Below, piece by piece: positions 1 through 6,674 of a DNA stretch of 13,860 nt. The position numbers and the translations under genes are program-made. Below the pieces are notes generated by a model, which ran no database searches, was not told where the DNA came from, and worked only from the letters and a program-made list of their open reading frames with translations. The stretch is from the NCBI GenBank assembly GCA_964618405.1, contig CAZUAY010000086.1, positions 1-13,860 of the forward strand. Reading direction: 5' to 3'. This DNA comes from JBBQIY01 sp964618405. Lineage in GTDB: Bacteria; Verrucomicrobiota; Kiritimatiellia; RFP12; UBA3636. Each line of letters opens with the position of its first letter. The first letter of the stretch is position 1.

Positions 1-484
1 TCTGCCCGCCGACGAAGTAATCCATCGTGGCCGCCGTTGCACCGTTCTCGATGACAGACGTGATCTTGTCCAGATACGAATACCGGTATTCCTTGTCGCC
101 TTCGCGGATCATGCGCCCAGCGGCATCGTATTCGTAGCTGGTTGTACCGGCTTCGTCCTTCTTCGAAACGAGCTGGTTGGCGGCGTCGTACTTGAACGTG
201 GTCGTCGTGCTGTTGAGTGTCTTCTTCAGGATGTTGCCTGCGGCATCGTACTGGTACGCTTCAACGGCTTTGCCGTTGCCGTCGTAGACGCCGGTGAGCT
301 GTCCGCGCAGGTCGTATTCGTAGCGCTGAACCGCTCCGTTGATTTTGCGGGAGACGATCTCGCCATCTTTAGCGTACTCGTATTCGATTGTGACATGCAA
401 GGGCTGTGAAACAGCCGCCTGCACCGCCCCCGATACCGCGATCAACGCGGCTACGGAGAGGACTTTCATTTTTCCTAGTGACAT
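1..484 (-). CDS. Short exported RHS protein, copy 1 (3' end beyond window)
   Basis: This is the N-terminal 161 codons of a third short RHS protein; the gene runs off the left edge, so its core end and tip are not visible. It starts at ATG 484 behind an AAAGGTG ribosome binding site. The visible protein has a Sec signal peptide (hydrophobic run ending GAVQA) and YD repeats such as YEYDLRGQLTGVYDGNGK and YQYDAAGNILKK. From about base 96 to base 548 the DNA is identical, by eye, to copy 2 (5970-6422). Between 1 and 95 it has five differences from copy 2, three of which match copy 3 instead. A second ATG six codons in, also preceded by AGGA, is an alternative start. It lies downstream of the O-antigen ligase-like gene. 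What tip it carries cannot be told. Confidence 0.9.
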   Translation of the reverse strand, partial: MSLGKMKVLSVAALIAVSGAVQAAVSQPLHVTIEYEYAKDGEIVSRKINGAVQRYEYDLRGQLTGVYDGNGKAVEAYQYDAAGNILKKTLNSTTTTFKYDAANQLVSKKDEAGTTSYEYDAAGRMIREGDKEYRYSYLDKITSVIENGATAATMDYFVGGQ

Positions 485-543
485 TTCTGCACCTTTGGTT
501 TGTTTTTCTTGTTAGTGCGGCCAGAGGCCGCGTTGTGAGACAT
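475..543 (-). other. Conserved small upstream ORF of RHS copy 1 (22 codons)
   Basis: A 22-codon frame beginning MSHNAASGR and ending in lysine-rich NKKNKPKVQKCH runs into the RHS start: its TAG ends 10 bases beyond the RHS ATG at 484. The same frame precedes copy 2 (6417-6349) and copy 3 (10173-10111). No ribosome binding site is visible before its ATG, so it may not be translated by itself. It could be a leader that couples translation to RHS, or simply part of the duplicated DNA. Confidence 0.35.
517..531 (-). promoter_or_regulatory. GC-rich hairpin in the RHS 5' leader, copy 1
   Basis: GCGGCC and GGCCGC flank a 3-base loop, giving a perfect 6-bp stem about 33 bases upstream of the RHS start. 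It is identical in all three cassettes (also 6391-6405 and 10147-10161). No T-run follows on the minus strand, so it is not a typical terminator. It may act in the mRNA leader. Confidence 0.4.
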
Positions 544-547
544 CGAC

Positions 548-557
548 GTTATAATAT
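548..557 (-). promoter_or_regulatory. Possible -10 region upstream of RHS copy 1
   Basis: On the minus strand this reads ATATTATAAC, just upstream of the conserved leader. It is shared with copy 3 (10178-10187), where homology between those two cassettes ends. Copy 2 lacks it because an esterase fragment replaces it. A TATTAT or TATAAC -10 box is plausible, but I see no good -35 element. Confidence 0.25.
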
Positions 558-583
558 TCCAACATTCCAGCATTCCAGCCAAC

Positions 584-1864
584 TCAGTAGTACTCGACTG
601 CGATTTTGGCAATGTCAGACGCCGTCGGAAACGAATCGGCATAACGTTTGAGAAAGATCTTTTCCGCCTTCGGTGAAATGTTAGCCCATTCGGGGGGCGA
701 TACGTAGACAAGCGGTATGCCGGGCACAAGGGCTTCGAGTTCGTGTGCATTTCCAAACAGGACAACTCGCCTGCAACTCGGCATCATTCCCTCGCAACTG
801 AAATGTAGGGGTTTGATGGCCATGACATACGATCCATATCCGTGTTCACGCATGAACACCGCTACGTCCTTGATCTTGAACGATGCCCCTCGTATCACCG
901 CACTCCTGTCCCCAGCATCACCCACCACGACGCAGTTCCCGGACACCTTTGGCGCCGTGCCTCCGAATGTGGCGAGCACACCGATGAACGCGACTGATGC
1001 GACAAGCGCCCCCAATGCACGCCTCGATCTCCAACGGTCACAACTGAGTCGCAGTAGCAGAAAGACAAACAGGAGCAGCATGCACCAAGAGAGAACGAAG
1101 TTGGCTATCGGGAGCGAACCAAAGGAATCAAAATCGGCTAAGATCTCCCAGTCGAAGATGCTTGCGGAAAAAGCCGAGAGGCAGAGTCCGCACAATGACG
1201 CAAAACATGCTGGATGACGCTTCCACGAATAAAGAGAAAGCAGGATCATCGCCGTCCAGACCACGCCAGCCACGGCTCCGAATTCGACAAGCAACGTCAG
1301 GTGGCTGTTGACCAGCGTGCGGCACTCGATGCCATCCCGGAGCAGATACGAAGTTGCCAGAAGTCCCGAATTGCCAAGGCCCACGCCTTTCAATGGATTT
1401 GACGCAAAAAGGGCCACGCCCGCCTTCCAGATGTCGATTCGGTTCGTGACCGCCCTGTCGAGCGTAAACCGGGCGAACCCTCCAGAGAGATAGAAGATCG
1501 TCGCACAGACTCCAATGAACACCAGACAGACCTGCCAGCTCATGCGCCTTGATGAAGTCGTTGCAGGCACAACCGTTCCGCTTGGAGAATTCGGATGAAC
1601 GCGGTGAGACCTGTTGTAAGCAAAGCAGAACAGAAACGCTTCGAGAAGGACGACCACCAGTCCGGTTCTAGAAAAAGTCATGGCCAACGCGATGCAGAGC
1701 AGTACGGTCATTGTCGCGGCTGCCACTCGTACGGCCCAGTGTCTCCACCTGCACCCAGCAGACCACACGAACGGCATCAACGCGCAGATGAACGCAGCCG
1801 CATGATTGGGATTATAGAAGCCGAAGCCGTGCCGGACAATTCCATCGCAGGTGAACTCCATCAT
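584..1864 (-). CDS. O-antigen ligase/polymerase-like membrane protein (Wzy_C type), N-terminally short, with extra C-terminal domain
   Basis: A 426-aa inner-membrane protein resembling the C-terminal half of the WaaL/Wzy family, whose members transfer or polymerise lipid-linked glycans. Visible family features are the opening FGFYNPNHAAAF, an FSRTG motif, W.AGVALF.SNPLKGVGLGN, and a histidine in NSHLTLLVEFG. About eight hydrophobic segments lie within residues 20-300. The several membrane segments that normally come before the NPNH motif are absent, so the protein looks N-terminally truncated. After the last membrane segment comes about 120 aa of soluble sequence (RRVVLFGNAHELEALVPG, then IPLVYVSPPEW) that I do not recognise. 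The ATG at 1864 overlaps the upstream esterase stop as ATGA, which suggests translational coupling; ATG 1873 and 1861 are alternatives. Activity without the missing half is doubtful. Confidence 0.75.
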   Translation of the reverse strand: MMEFTCDGIVRHGFGFYNPNHAAAFICALMPFVWSAGCRWRHWAVRVAAATMTVLLCIALAMTFSRTGLVVVLLEAFLFCFAYNRSHRVHPNSPSGTVVPATTSSRRMSWQVCLVFIGVCATIFYLSGGFARFTLDRAVTNRIDIWKAGVALFASNPLKGVGLGNSGLLATSYLLRDGIECRTLVNSHLTLLVEFGAVAGVVWTAMILLSLYSWKRHPACFASLCGLCLSAFSASIFDWEILADFDSFGSLPIANFVLSWCMLLLFVFLLLRLSCDRWRSRRALGALVASVAFIGVLATFGGTAPKVSGNCVVVGDAGDRSAVIRGASFKIKDVAVFMREHGYGSYVMAIKPLHFSCEGMMPSCRRVVLFGNAHELEALVPGIPLVYVSPPEWANISPKAEKIFLKRYADSFPTASDIAKIAVEYY

Positions 1865-2646
1865 TGCAACCACATCTCCATGATTTCGCGGGTCGGGAAA
1901 TAGTTTCTGAACTCAACGTCAATCTTTTCGACTTCAGCGAGCGGAACGGTCCGCAACGTATCGTCCTCGCCCATGCTGTCTGCCTCGGAACCGGTAATCC
2001 GCGCATCGAACCACGCTCGCGCAAGTTCTAACGCCTCCGGATTCAGCTCATGCCCGCCCGTATACGTCTTCCACAGCATCTGCCCTCCGCTTTCACGGTA
2101 GTGGTAGATGAATTGACGGCTGATCGGAATACGGTCGGCATCCTTCAGCCCGCAGGTGATGAATGCCGGAGCCGAGGCGTTCGTAACCGGAAACGGATAC
2201 ACCCCGCAGGCATGCGCCCCCCAGGCGGCCACGCGCTCGGGCATGTAGGCGTAGAAGAGGTTTGCGCATTGTCCGCCGGCAGAATAGCCGTAAAAATATA
2301 GTTTCGAAGGATTCAGTGAGAACTTCAGCTCAAGCTCTCGGACCGCATGGCTCAACGCATTTCCAGACCACGCTTCGGGTTCCCAGTAATCGCGATCGTG
2401 AAACGAAGGGGAGAGAAGGAACAGACTATGCTGATCGGCAAGATCCGAGAAATCGTACGCTTTCAGCGTTTTCTCTCCCGGCCAGTTACGTCCACCGAAT
2501 AGAACCATGATCTGCGAATTCGTGCCATAGCTTTTGGGAACTTTATAGGCAAACTCCGTCTCACCGACCATCAACGTCTCGCCGCCTGCGAATCCCGCAG
2601 ACAGGACAAGCACCGCCGCAACCATGGTGAAAATCAGTCTATTCAT
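1861..2646 (-). CDS. Secreted esterase-like alpha/beta hydrolase, paralog 2 (261 aa)
   Basis: An exported alpha/beta hydrolase in the style of PHB-depolymerase/LpqC-type esterases. It has a signal peptide (residues 1-20, MNRLIFTMVAAVLVLSAGFA), an oxyanion-type loop VLFGGRN (48-54), the nucleophile motif GYSAGG with Ser122, candidate acids Asp169 or Asp171 in CGLKDAD, and His199 in GGHELNPEALELARAWF. The catalytic set therefore looks complete. It is a diverged paralog of the 299-aa enzyme upstream; both end in a (L/F)P(S/T)RE-type tail. The substrate is unknown and an ester is only a family-level inference. The only plausible Shine-Dalgarno (AGGA, eight bases before the ATG) sits at the edge of a 12-bp tandem repeat. 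The stop overlaps the next start (ATGA). Confidence 0.85.
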   Translation of the reverse strand: MNRLIFTMVAAVLVLSAGFAGGETLMVGETEFAYKVPKSYGTNSQIMVLFGGRNWPGEKTLKAYDFSDLADQHSLFLLSPSFHDRDYWEPEAWSGNALSHAVRELELKFSLNPSKLYFYGYSAGGQCANLFYAYMPERVAAWGAHACGVYPFPVTNASAPAFITCGLKDADRIPISRQFIYHYRESGGQMLWKTYTGGHELNPEALELARAWFDARITGSEADSMGEDDTLRTVPLAEVEKIDVEFRNYFPTREIMEMWLQ

Positions 2647-2657
2647 CTCCCAATTCC

Positions 2658-2703
2658 TAATCCTAATCGTAATCCTAATCGTAATCCTAATCGTAATCCT
2701 AAT
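2658..2703. repeat. 12-bp tandem repeat, about 3.8 copies
   Basis: TAATCCTAATCG is repeated perfectly at 2658, 2670 and 2682, with a partial fourth copy at 2694. It lies directly upstream of the 261-aa esterase start. A plus-strand frame through it reads as an Ile/Leu/Val repeat and is an artefact of the repetition. Copy-number change here could alter the distance from any promoter to the start codon. Confidence 0.9.
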
Positions 2704-2715
2704 TTTAGGGGTTTT

Positions 2716-2829
2716 GCATGAGGCTCACTTCATCCCTCATAATTCATCCGTCATCCTAGGAGGGCATGAGGCTCAATTCATCCTCATAATTCATCCTTCA
2801 TCCTAGGGGGGCATGAGGCTCAATTCATA
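2716..2829. repeat. 47-48 bp tandem repeat, about 2.4 copies
   Basis: Units begin GCATGAGGCTCA at 2716, 2764 and 2811; the third is cut short after TTCATAATTC. Each complete unit contains CATCCTAGG near its end. Units abut directly with no unique spacers, so this is not a CRISPR array. From 2821 to about 2853 an AT-rich repeat of TTCGTAATTCATAA follows. Together with the 12-bp repeat it fills the whole 207-base gap between the two esterase genes. Confidence 0.85.
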
Positions 2830-2853
2830 ATTCGTAATTCATAATTCGTAATT

Positions 2854-3753
2854 TTATCTCCTCCCCCTCCACGCCTCCGCCACTTCCCTCGACGGCAGGA
2901 AAACCTGATCTTCCGTCAAAATATTCTTCGCCCCGGCTGAACCAACAGGATAATAATCATAATCTTCGGCATCGCCAATGAATTGCGGCTTTTCGGGCTC
3001 GGCTCGTCCTGCCAAGTTAGAATGGCGCAAATCTGCCGCATATTTTGTGTGATAGAATGTGAAAAAGGCCCGCGCCAGTTCCAGTGAATCCGGCGGCACG
3101 TCATGCGGGTGGTTCGGATAGGATCGCCAGATCACATCTATGCCGAATTTCCGGTTATTCTCGACGAATCGCCGGCTGATGACATAGCGCGCAGTATCGG
3201 CATCGCCGCAGGTCACAAGTCCCGGCACACCGCGCATCACAGCGCTAGGATTGTAGAAATAGCCACAGGCGTGACTGACCCACGCACGCGTCGAATCAGG
3301 ACGCCAGGCCGGAAAGAGGTTCGCGGATTGTGATCCGGCGGAATAGCCGTAAAAAAACAACTTCGATTGACAAATCTTGTACTCCTTGCCGATGAGAACC
3401 AGGGCTTGAGTCAACGCCTTGCCGGACCACGCCTTCGGTTCCCAGTAGTTGTCATCTGTAAACCCCGGACACACGATAAACACGCCCTGCTCATCGGCCC
3501 ATTTCCCCCAGCCCAAGCGCCCCGTAGCATCGGCTTTCCCCGTGGTATTGCGCCCACCGAAGATAAAGAGAACGCGATATGAATCCAGCCGCTTCGTATC
3601 ATAGCCCTTCGGCACGCGGTAGTACACCGTCACCGCTCTGTTGTTCGGGGCCGAAGTCGCCACCTGCACAGAACCCGTCTCCTGCGCCTGTCCGCAGAGA
3701 ACTGCGGACAGAAACAAGAGCGGGCAGAATGCAATGATCCTCTTCATCTTCAT
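2854..3753 (-). CDS. Secreted esterase-like alpha/beta hydrolase, paralog 1 (299 aa)
   Basis: An exported alpha/beta hydrolase of the PHB-depolymerase/LpqC esterase type. From ATG 3753 it shows a signal peptide (residues 1-24, ending LCGQAQ), an oxyanion loop FIFGGRNTTGK near 64-73, the nucleophile elbow GYSAG with Ser138, a candidate acid Asp184 or Asp186 in TCGDAD, and His217 in NHPHD. The frame is open back to 3900, but that extension lies inside the upstream gene and lacks a signal sequence, so I reject the longer start. ATG 3747 is an alternative. Two broken relatives of its N-terminus lie at 6422-6672 and 7361-7492, so this is probably the parent type of the array. It follows the 366-aa gene by 23 bases. 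The substrate is unknown. Confidence 0.87.
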   Translation of the reverse strand: MKMKRIIAFCPLLFLSAVLCGQAQETGSVQVATSAPNNRAVTVYYRVPKGYDTKRLDSYRVLFIFGGRNTTGKADATGRLGWGKWADEQGVFIVCPGFTDDNYWEPKAWSGKALTQALVLIGKEYKICQSKLFFYGYSAGSQSANLFPAWRPDSTRAWVSHACGYFYNPSAVMRGVPGLVTCGDADTARYVISRRFVENNRKFGIDVIWRSYPNHPHDVPPDSLELARAFFTFYHTKYAADLRHSNLAGRAEPEKPQFIGDAEDYDYYPVGSAGAKNILTEDQVFLPSREVAEAWRGRR

Positions 3754-3776
3754 GTTGTCAACTTGGTTTGTACCTC

Positions 3777-4877
3777 TCAAGGTGTTTTGAGGCGGGGAGT
3801 TTTGCGGCGGGGCTGATCGATTAAACGGTTCTCTAAGGGAATTGGCTTTGTCGCTTCGGCCACCTCTTTGTCTACCGCCTCGAGATTTTGCTCGAGGCAA
3901 CTGCGCAACGGAGACTTGTCATCCATGACTTCCAAGTAATAGGCGAGAAGTTTGGACGTGTTCTTCATCTGTCCACAGGAACCGGGTTCCCCACCTGACT
4001 TGACAATCGCCACCAAAACATCGTGTTGCAAGGCGAGAAGCTTCTCCTCGACTTCCTTTGCGTTGAGTTCTGGCTTGAGCGAAATCACGGGCGGCAGGAG
4101 AAATGGACGGTCCCAAACGGGCAACCGACTCGCCACGTATTCCATTGCCGTGCTCGCCTGTGCGATCGACTGCTGACTTACCAATTCGTCAATGGTTGGG
4201 AAAGCCAGCCGATCGGGATTGATAAAGCCAGGCTGCGTAGTCAACGTCACCCAAATCGGCCCAAATGTGTTTCGAAGGAACGCTTCGTCATCTGGGTAGC
4301 GAGTTTTTGTGCTACTAGGCTGGGAATATTCCATGAAGTTTTGCCAATAGAGATTGTCAGCGCCTTCTTGATTGTAGTACTCGGTGATCCAAACCAGTCC
4401 TGTATGCTTATGATCCTCGGCCAGCGAGACCCGGAAGTTGCTTGTAATGAACAGAGATCCGTCAAGAATCTTCGTCCATGTCACTACTTCCTTCCCTTCC
4501 ACTGAAATCGTGAGCGTGTTAATCAATCCAAAACCAACAGCACTGGGTACGTCTGTCCATGGCCACCGCGAAGATGTGACGGCAGGCAGACGCGTTGTCC
4601 CGATGCCAAAGTCAACCCGCTTGTCGATCACATCGGCAACAGGAATCTTGGTCTGGGTGTTTCCAGTAGACAACAAGAAATAGACCGAGTCCATATTCTC
4701 GCGCAGTTTGGGAGAGGCAGAGACCTTCCAGGAAGCAGTGACGGAGACGTCATTGGTCCTTTCGTAGATCCGACGGAAATCTAGAAAGCGGCCATCGGAT
4801 AGATTCTCTTGCGCGTAAGTTTGCATATGCAGAAAGCAGCAGCAGAGAGTTATAAATATAGTATTGATGATTTTCAC
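3777..4877 (-). CDS. Secreted protein of unrecognised family, paralog B (366 aa), downstream of RHS copy 2
   Basis: I do not recognise a named family. The start is GTG 4877, with AAAGG eight bases upstream. Residues 1-22 form a signal peptide (MKIINTIFITLCCCFLHMQTYA), so the protein is exported. The body looks beta-rich up to about residue 200 and more helical after that, with a basic tail (QPRRKTPRLKTP). It is clearly a diverged paralog of the 376-aa protein at 7503-8633: shared stretches include P(I)W..LTT..GFI.P, FPT..EL, FLLPPV and LLAYYLEV.D..SPL. Both paralogs sit directly downstream of a short RHS gene, which points to a partner, chaperone or immunity-like role for the RHS tip. That role is inference from position only. 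Confidence 0.85.
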   Translation of the reverse strand: MKIINTIFITLCCCFLHMQTYAQENLSDGRFLDFRRIYERTNDVSVTASWKVSASPKLRENMDSVYFLLSTGNTQTKIPVADVIDKRVDFGIGTTRLPAVTSSRWPWTDVPSAVGFGLINTLTISVEGKEVVTWTKILDGSLFITSNFRVSLAEDHKHTGLVWITEYYNQEGADNLYWQNFMEYSQPSSTKTRYPDDEAFLRNTFGPIWVTLTTQPGFINPDRLAFPTIDELVSQQSIAQASTAMEYVASRLPVWDRPFLLPPVISLKPELNAKEVEEKLLALQHDVLVAIVKSGGEPGSCGQMKNTSKLLAYYLEVMDDKSPLRSCLEQNLEAVDKEVAEATKPIPLENRLIDQPRRKTPRLKTP

Positions 4878-4925
4878 AGTTTTCGCCTTTCATGCCGATT
4901 TAATTGAGATCAGAGTGACAAAAGA

Positions 4926-4963
4926 CCGCAACTCAAGTTTAAATCAAGAGCCTTGAGTTGCGG
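4926..4963 (-). terminator. 12-bp hairpin between RHS copy 2 and the 366-aa gene
   Basis: CCGCAACTCAAG and CTTGAGTTGCGG form a perfect 12-bp stem (4926-4937 with 4952-4963) around a 14-base loop, 16 bases after the RHS stop. On the minus strand it is followed by TCTTTTGTC, a weak T-rich stretch. It may be a partial terminator or attenuator that lowers expression of the downstream gene relative to RHS. Confidence 0.5.
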
Positions 4964-4978
4964 AGTTTGAACGTAATG

Positions 4979-6358
4979 CTATTCTTTTTTTACACGTTTG
5001 GATACGAGTAACTCCACAGGAAAGCTGTCGCTGGCTGCGCTGTATCCTTGACCCTCAATTCCCTCTTGGAGAGTGAGTGTAGCCTTCAAAAAATAAGTGA
5101 GATAGCCATCGTGGTCGTCTCGAATCCATTCATTGTAAACTACTGGCATCACTTGCTTAACGGTCGGTGTATATGCAACGGGTTTTACCACCGTATTTTC
5201 AATCCACGTAGTTTCGCCGTTGTCGTCAGTTTCCATGTGTCCGTATGAAACAGTGAAACCATTCTGCTCTATGTAGGGTGTTGCTACGGCTTTGTTCGCC
5301 CAACCTGAACCCGTAAAATTAGCATTGAAAGTAACTTGGTACTTTGTATATCCATCGCTTGTTGTACGCTCTAGTTCCCCATCCTCGAGCACAACACTAC
5401 GGTTATAATACTCATTGAATCCCTTGAAATTATCGCTCTTTGGGGTGGCGAAAATTACCTCCGCTCCGAATAGATCCACGCAACTCGTCACCCCGTTATT
5501 GCAATACGCCAAGTTATTCCAGCCATCGGGATAGCCCATGGGATCGGCGGTCTGCCACTTGCCGTTTTCGGGGCGGTAGCTGCGCATCAGGAACGCATAC
5601 CCGAGTTCGCCAATGAACGGCTTGCCGGTGAAGAACGCTCCCGAATCGCTGCTTTCGCCAAAGGCGGTCATGGACGTCAGGCTGTAGCTTTCATCGCCTT
5701 TGACGGCGACCGTGCTGCCGAGCCTGTCGTTGAACATGACCTTGCCGTCCGAGGCAACGGGATTGCCGCCGCCGATGGCCGGTTCGTTGAGGTAGTCGCT
5801 GCCGTCGCGGTGGACGAGCGCCAGACCATCCCAGATGAACCGCTCGGCATCGTTTCCGCGCGTCACGGAGGCGAGCTGCCCACCGACGAAGTAATCCATC
5901 GTGGCCGCCGTTGCACCGTTCTCGATGACGGACGTGATCTTGTCCAGATACGAATACCGGTATTCTTTTTCGCCTTCGCGGATCATGCGCCCAGCGGCAT
6001 CGTATTCGTAGCTGGTTGTACCGGCTTCGTCCTTCTTCGAAACGAGCTGGTTGGCGGCGTCGTACTTGAACGTGGTCGTCGTGCTGTTGAGTGTCTTCTT
6101 CAGGATGTTGCCTGCGGCATCGTACTGGTACGCTTCAACGGCTTTGCCGTTGCCGTCGTAGACGCCGGTGAGCTGTCCGCGCAGGTCGTATTCGTAGCGC
6201 TGAACCGCTCCGTTGATTTTGCGGGAGACGATCTCGCCATCTTTAGCGTACTCGTATTCGATTGTGACATGCAAGGGCTGTGAAACAGCCGCCTGCACCG
6301 CCCCCGATACCGCGATCAACGCGGCTACGGAGAGGACTTTCATTTTTCCTAGTGACAT
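4979..6358 (-). CDS. Short exported RHS core protein with variable tip, copy 2 (459 aa)
   Basis: A compact secreted RHS protein. The signal peptide is residues 1-24 (ending GAVQA). YD repeats cover roughly 30-170 (YEYDLRGQLTGVYDGNGK, YQYDAAGNILKK, YEYDAAGRMIRE). The RHS-associated core is roughly 200-298: FNDRLGST corresponds to the usual DHLGST, and DPMGYPDGWNNLAY...DLFG to the usual DP.G...DP.G end. Both aspartates linked to self-cleavage in the family are kept. The tip, residues 299-459 (bases 5464-4982), is beta-rich in appearance, more AT-rich than the core and ends KRVKKE. It resembles the copy 3 tip near the end (GYLTYFLKATL against GFFRYHLYATF), so the tips are diverged relatives. Typical RHS proteins are far longer. 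ATG six codons in is an alternative start. Confidence 0.93.
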   Translation of the reverse strand: MSLGKMKVLSVAALIAVSGAVQAAVSQPLHVTIEYEYAKDGEIVSRKINGAVQRYEYDLRGQLTGVYDGNGKAVEAYQYDAAGNILKKTLNSTTTTFKYDAANQLVSKKDEAGTTSYEYDAAGRMIREGEKEYRYSYLDKITSVIENGATAATMDYFVGGQLASVTRGNDAERFIWDGLALVHRDGSDYLNEPAIGGGNPVASDGKVMFNDRLGSTVAVKGDESYSLTSMTAFGESSDSGAFFTGKPFIGELGYAFLMRSYRPENGKWQTADPMGYPDGWNNLAYCNNGVTSCVDLFGAEVIFATPKSDNFKGFNEYYNRSVVLEDGELERTTSDGYTKYQVTFNANFTGSGWANKAVATPYIEQNGFTVSYGHMETDDNGETTWIENTVVKPVAYTPTVKQVMPVVYNEWIRDDHDGYLTYFLKATLTLQEGIEGQGYSAASDSFPVELLVSKRVKKE

Positions 6359-6672
6359 TTCTGCACCTTTGGTTTGTTTTTCTTGTTAGTGCGGCCAGAG
6401 GCCGCGTTGTGAGACATCGACGCCCATTCGCCCCAGCCCAAGCGCCCCGTAGCATCGGCTTTCCCCGTGGTATTGCGCCCACCGAAGATAAAGAGAACGC
6501 GATATGAATCCAGCCGCTTCGTATCATAGCCCTTCGGCACGCGGTAGTACACGGTCACTGTCCGGTTGTTCGGTGCCGAAGTCGCCACCTGCACAGAACC
6601 CGTCTCCTGCGCCTGCCCGCAGAGGGTGGTGAGAAGGAACAACGCAACTGATAGATATTTACAGAAGTGCAT
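6349..6672 (-). pseudogene. Truncated esterase fused in frame to the RHS leader (107 codons)
   Basis: Residues 1-84 are the signal peptide and N-terminus of the esterase family, nearly identical to the 299-aa protein from QETGSVQVATSAPNNR through RLGWG.WA. At about base 6422 the sequence switches to the conserved RHS leader, and residues 86-107 are the small upstream ORF. The nucleophile, acid and histidine are all lost, so it cannot be an esterase. The start, ATG 6672, lies two bases after the stop of the 229-aa gene. The frame ends 10 bases inside RHS copy 2, so ribosomes translating it would arrive at the RHS start. It may be a broken gene or a working leader. Confidence 0.8.
6391..6405 (-). 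promoter_or_regulatory. GC-rich hairpin in the RHS 5' leader, copy 2
   Basis: This is the same 6-bp GCGGCC/GGCCGC stem with a 3-base loop as at 517-531. Here it lies inside the esterase-leader fusion frame. Confidence 0.4.
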
Positions 6673-6674
6673 AG

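Noticed and set aside
2624..2806. Plus-strand frame encoding an Ile/Leu/Val repeat peptide
   Set aside because: It is a translation of the 12-bp tandem repeat, overlaps the esterase start and has no ribosome binding site.
2716..2829. Possible CRISPR array
   Set aside because: The 47-48 bp units abut directly without unique spacers, and no cas gene is present.
3754..3900. 49-residue N-terminal extension of the 299-aa esterase
   Set aside because: It overlaps the 366-aa gene out of frame and would bury the signal peptide; ATG 3753 fits the family.
4982..5464. RHS tip as a recognisable nuclease toxin with a classic immunity gene
   Set aside because: No catalytic motif that I can identify; the next gene encodes a large exported protein rather than a small cytoplasmic immunity protein, and the other tip is a relative.
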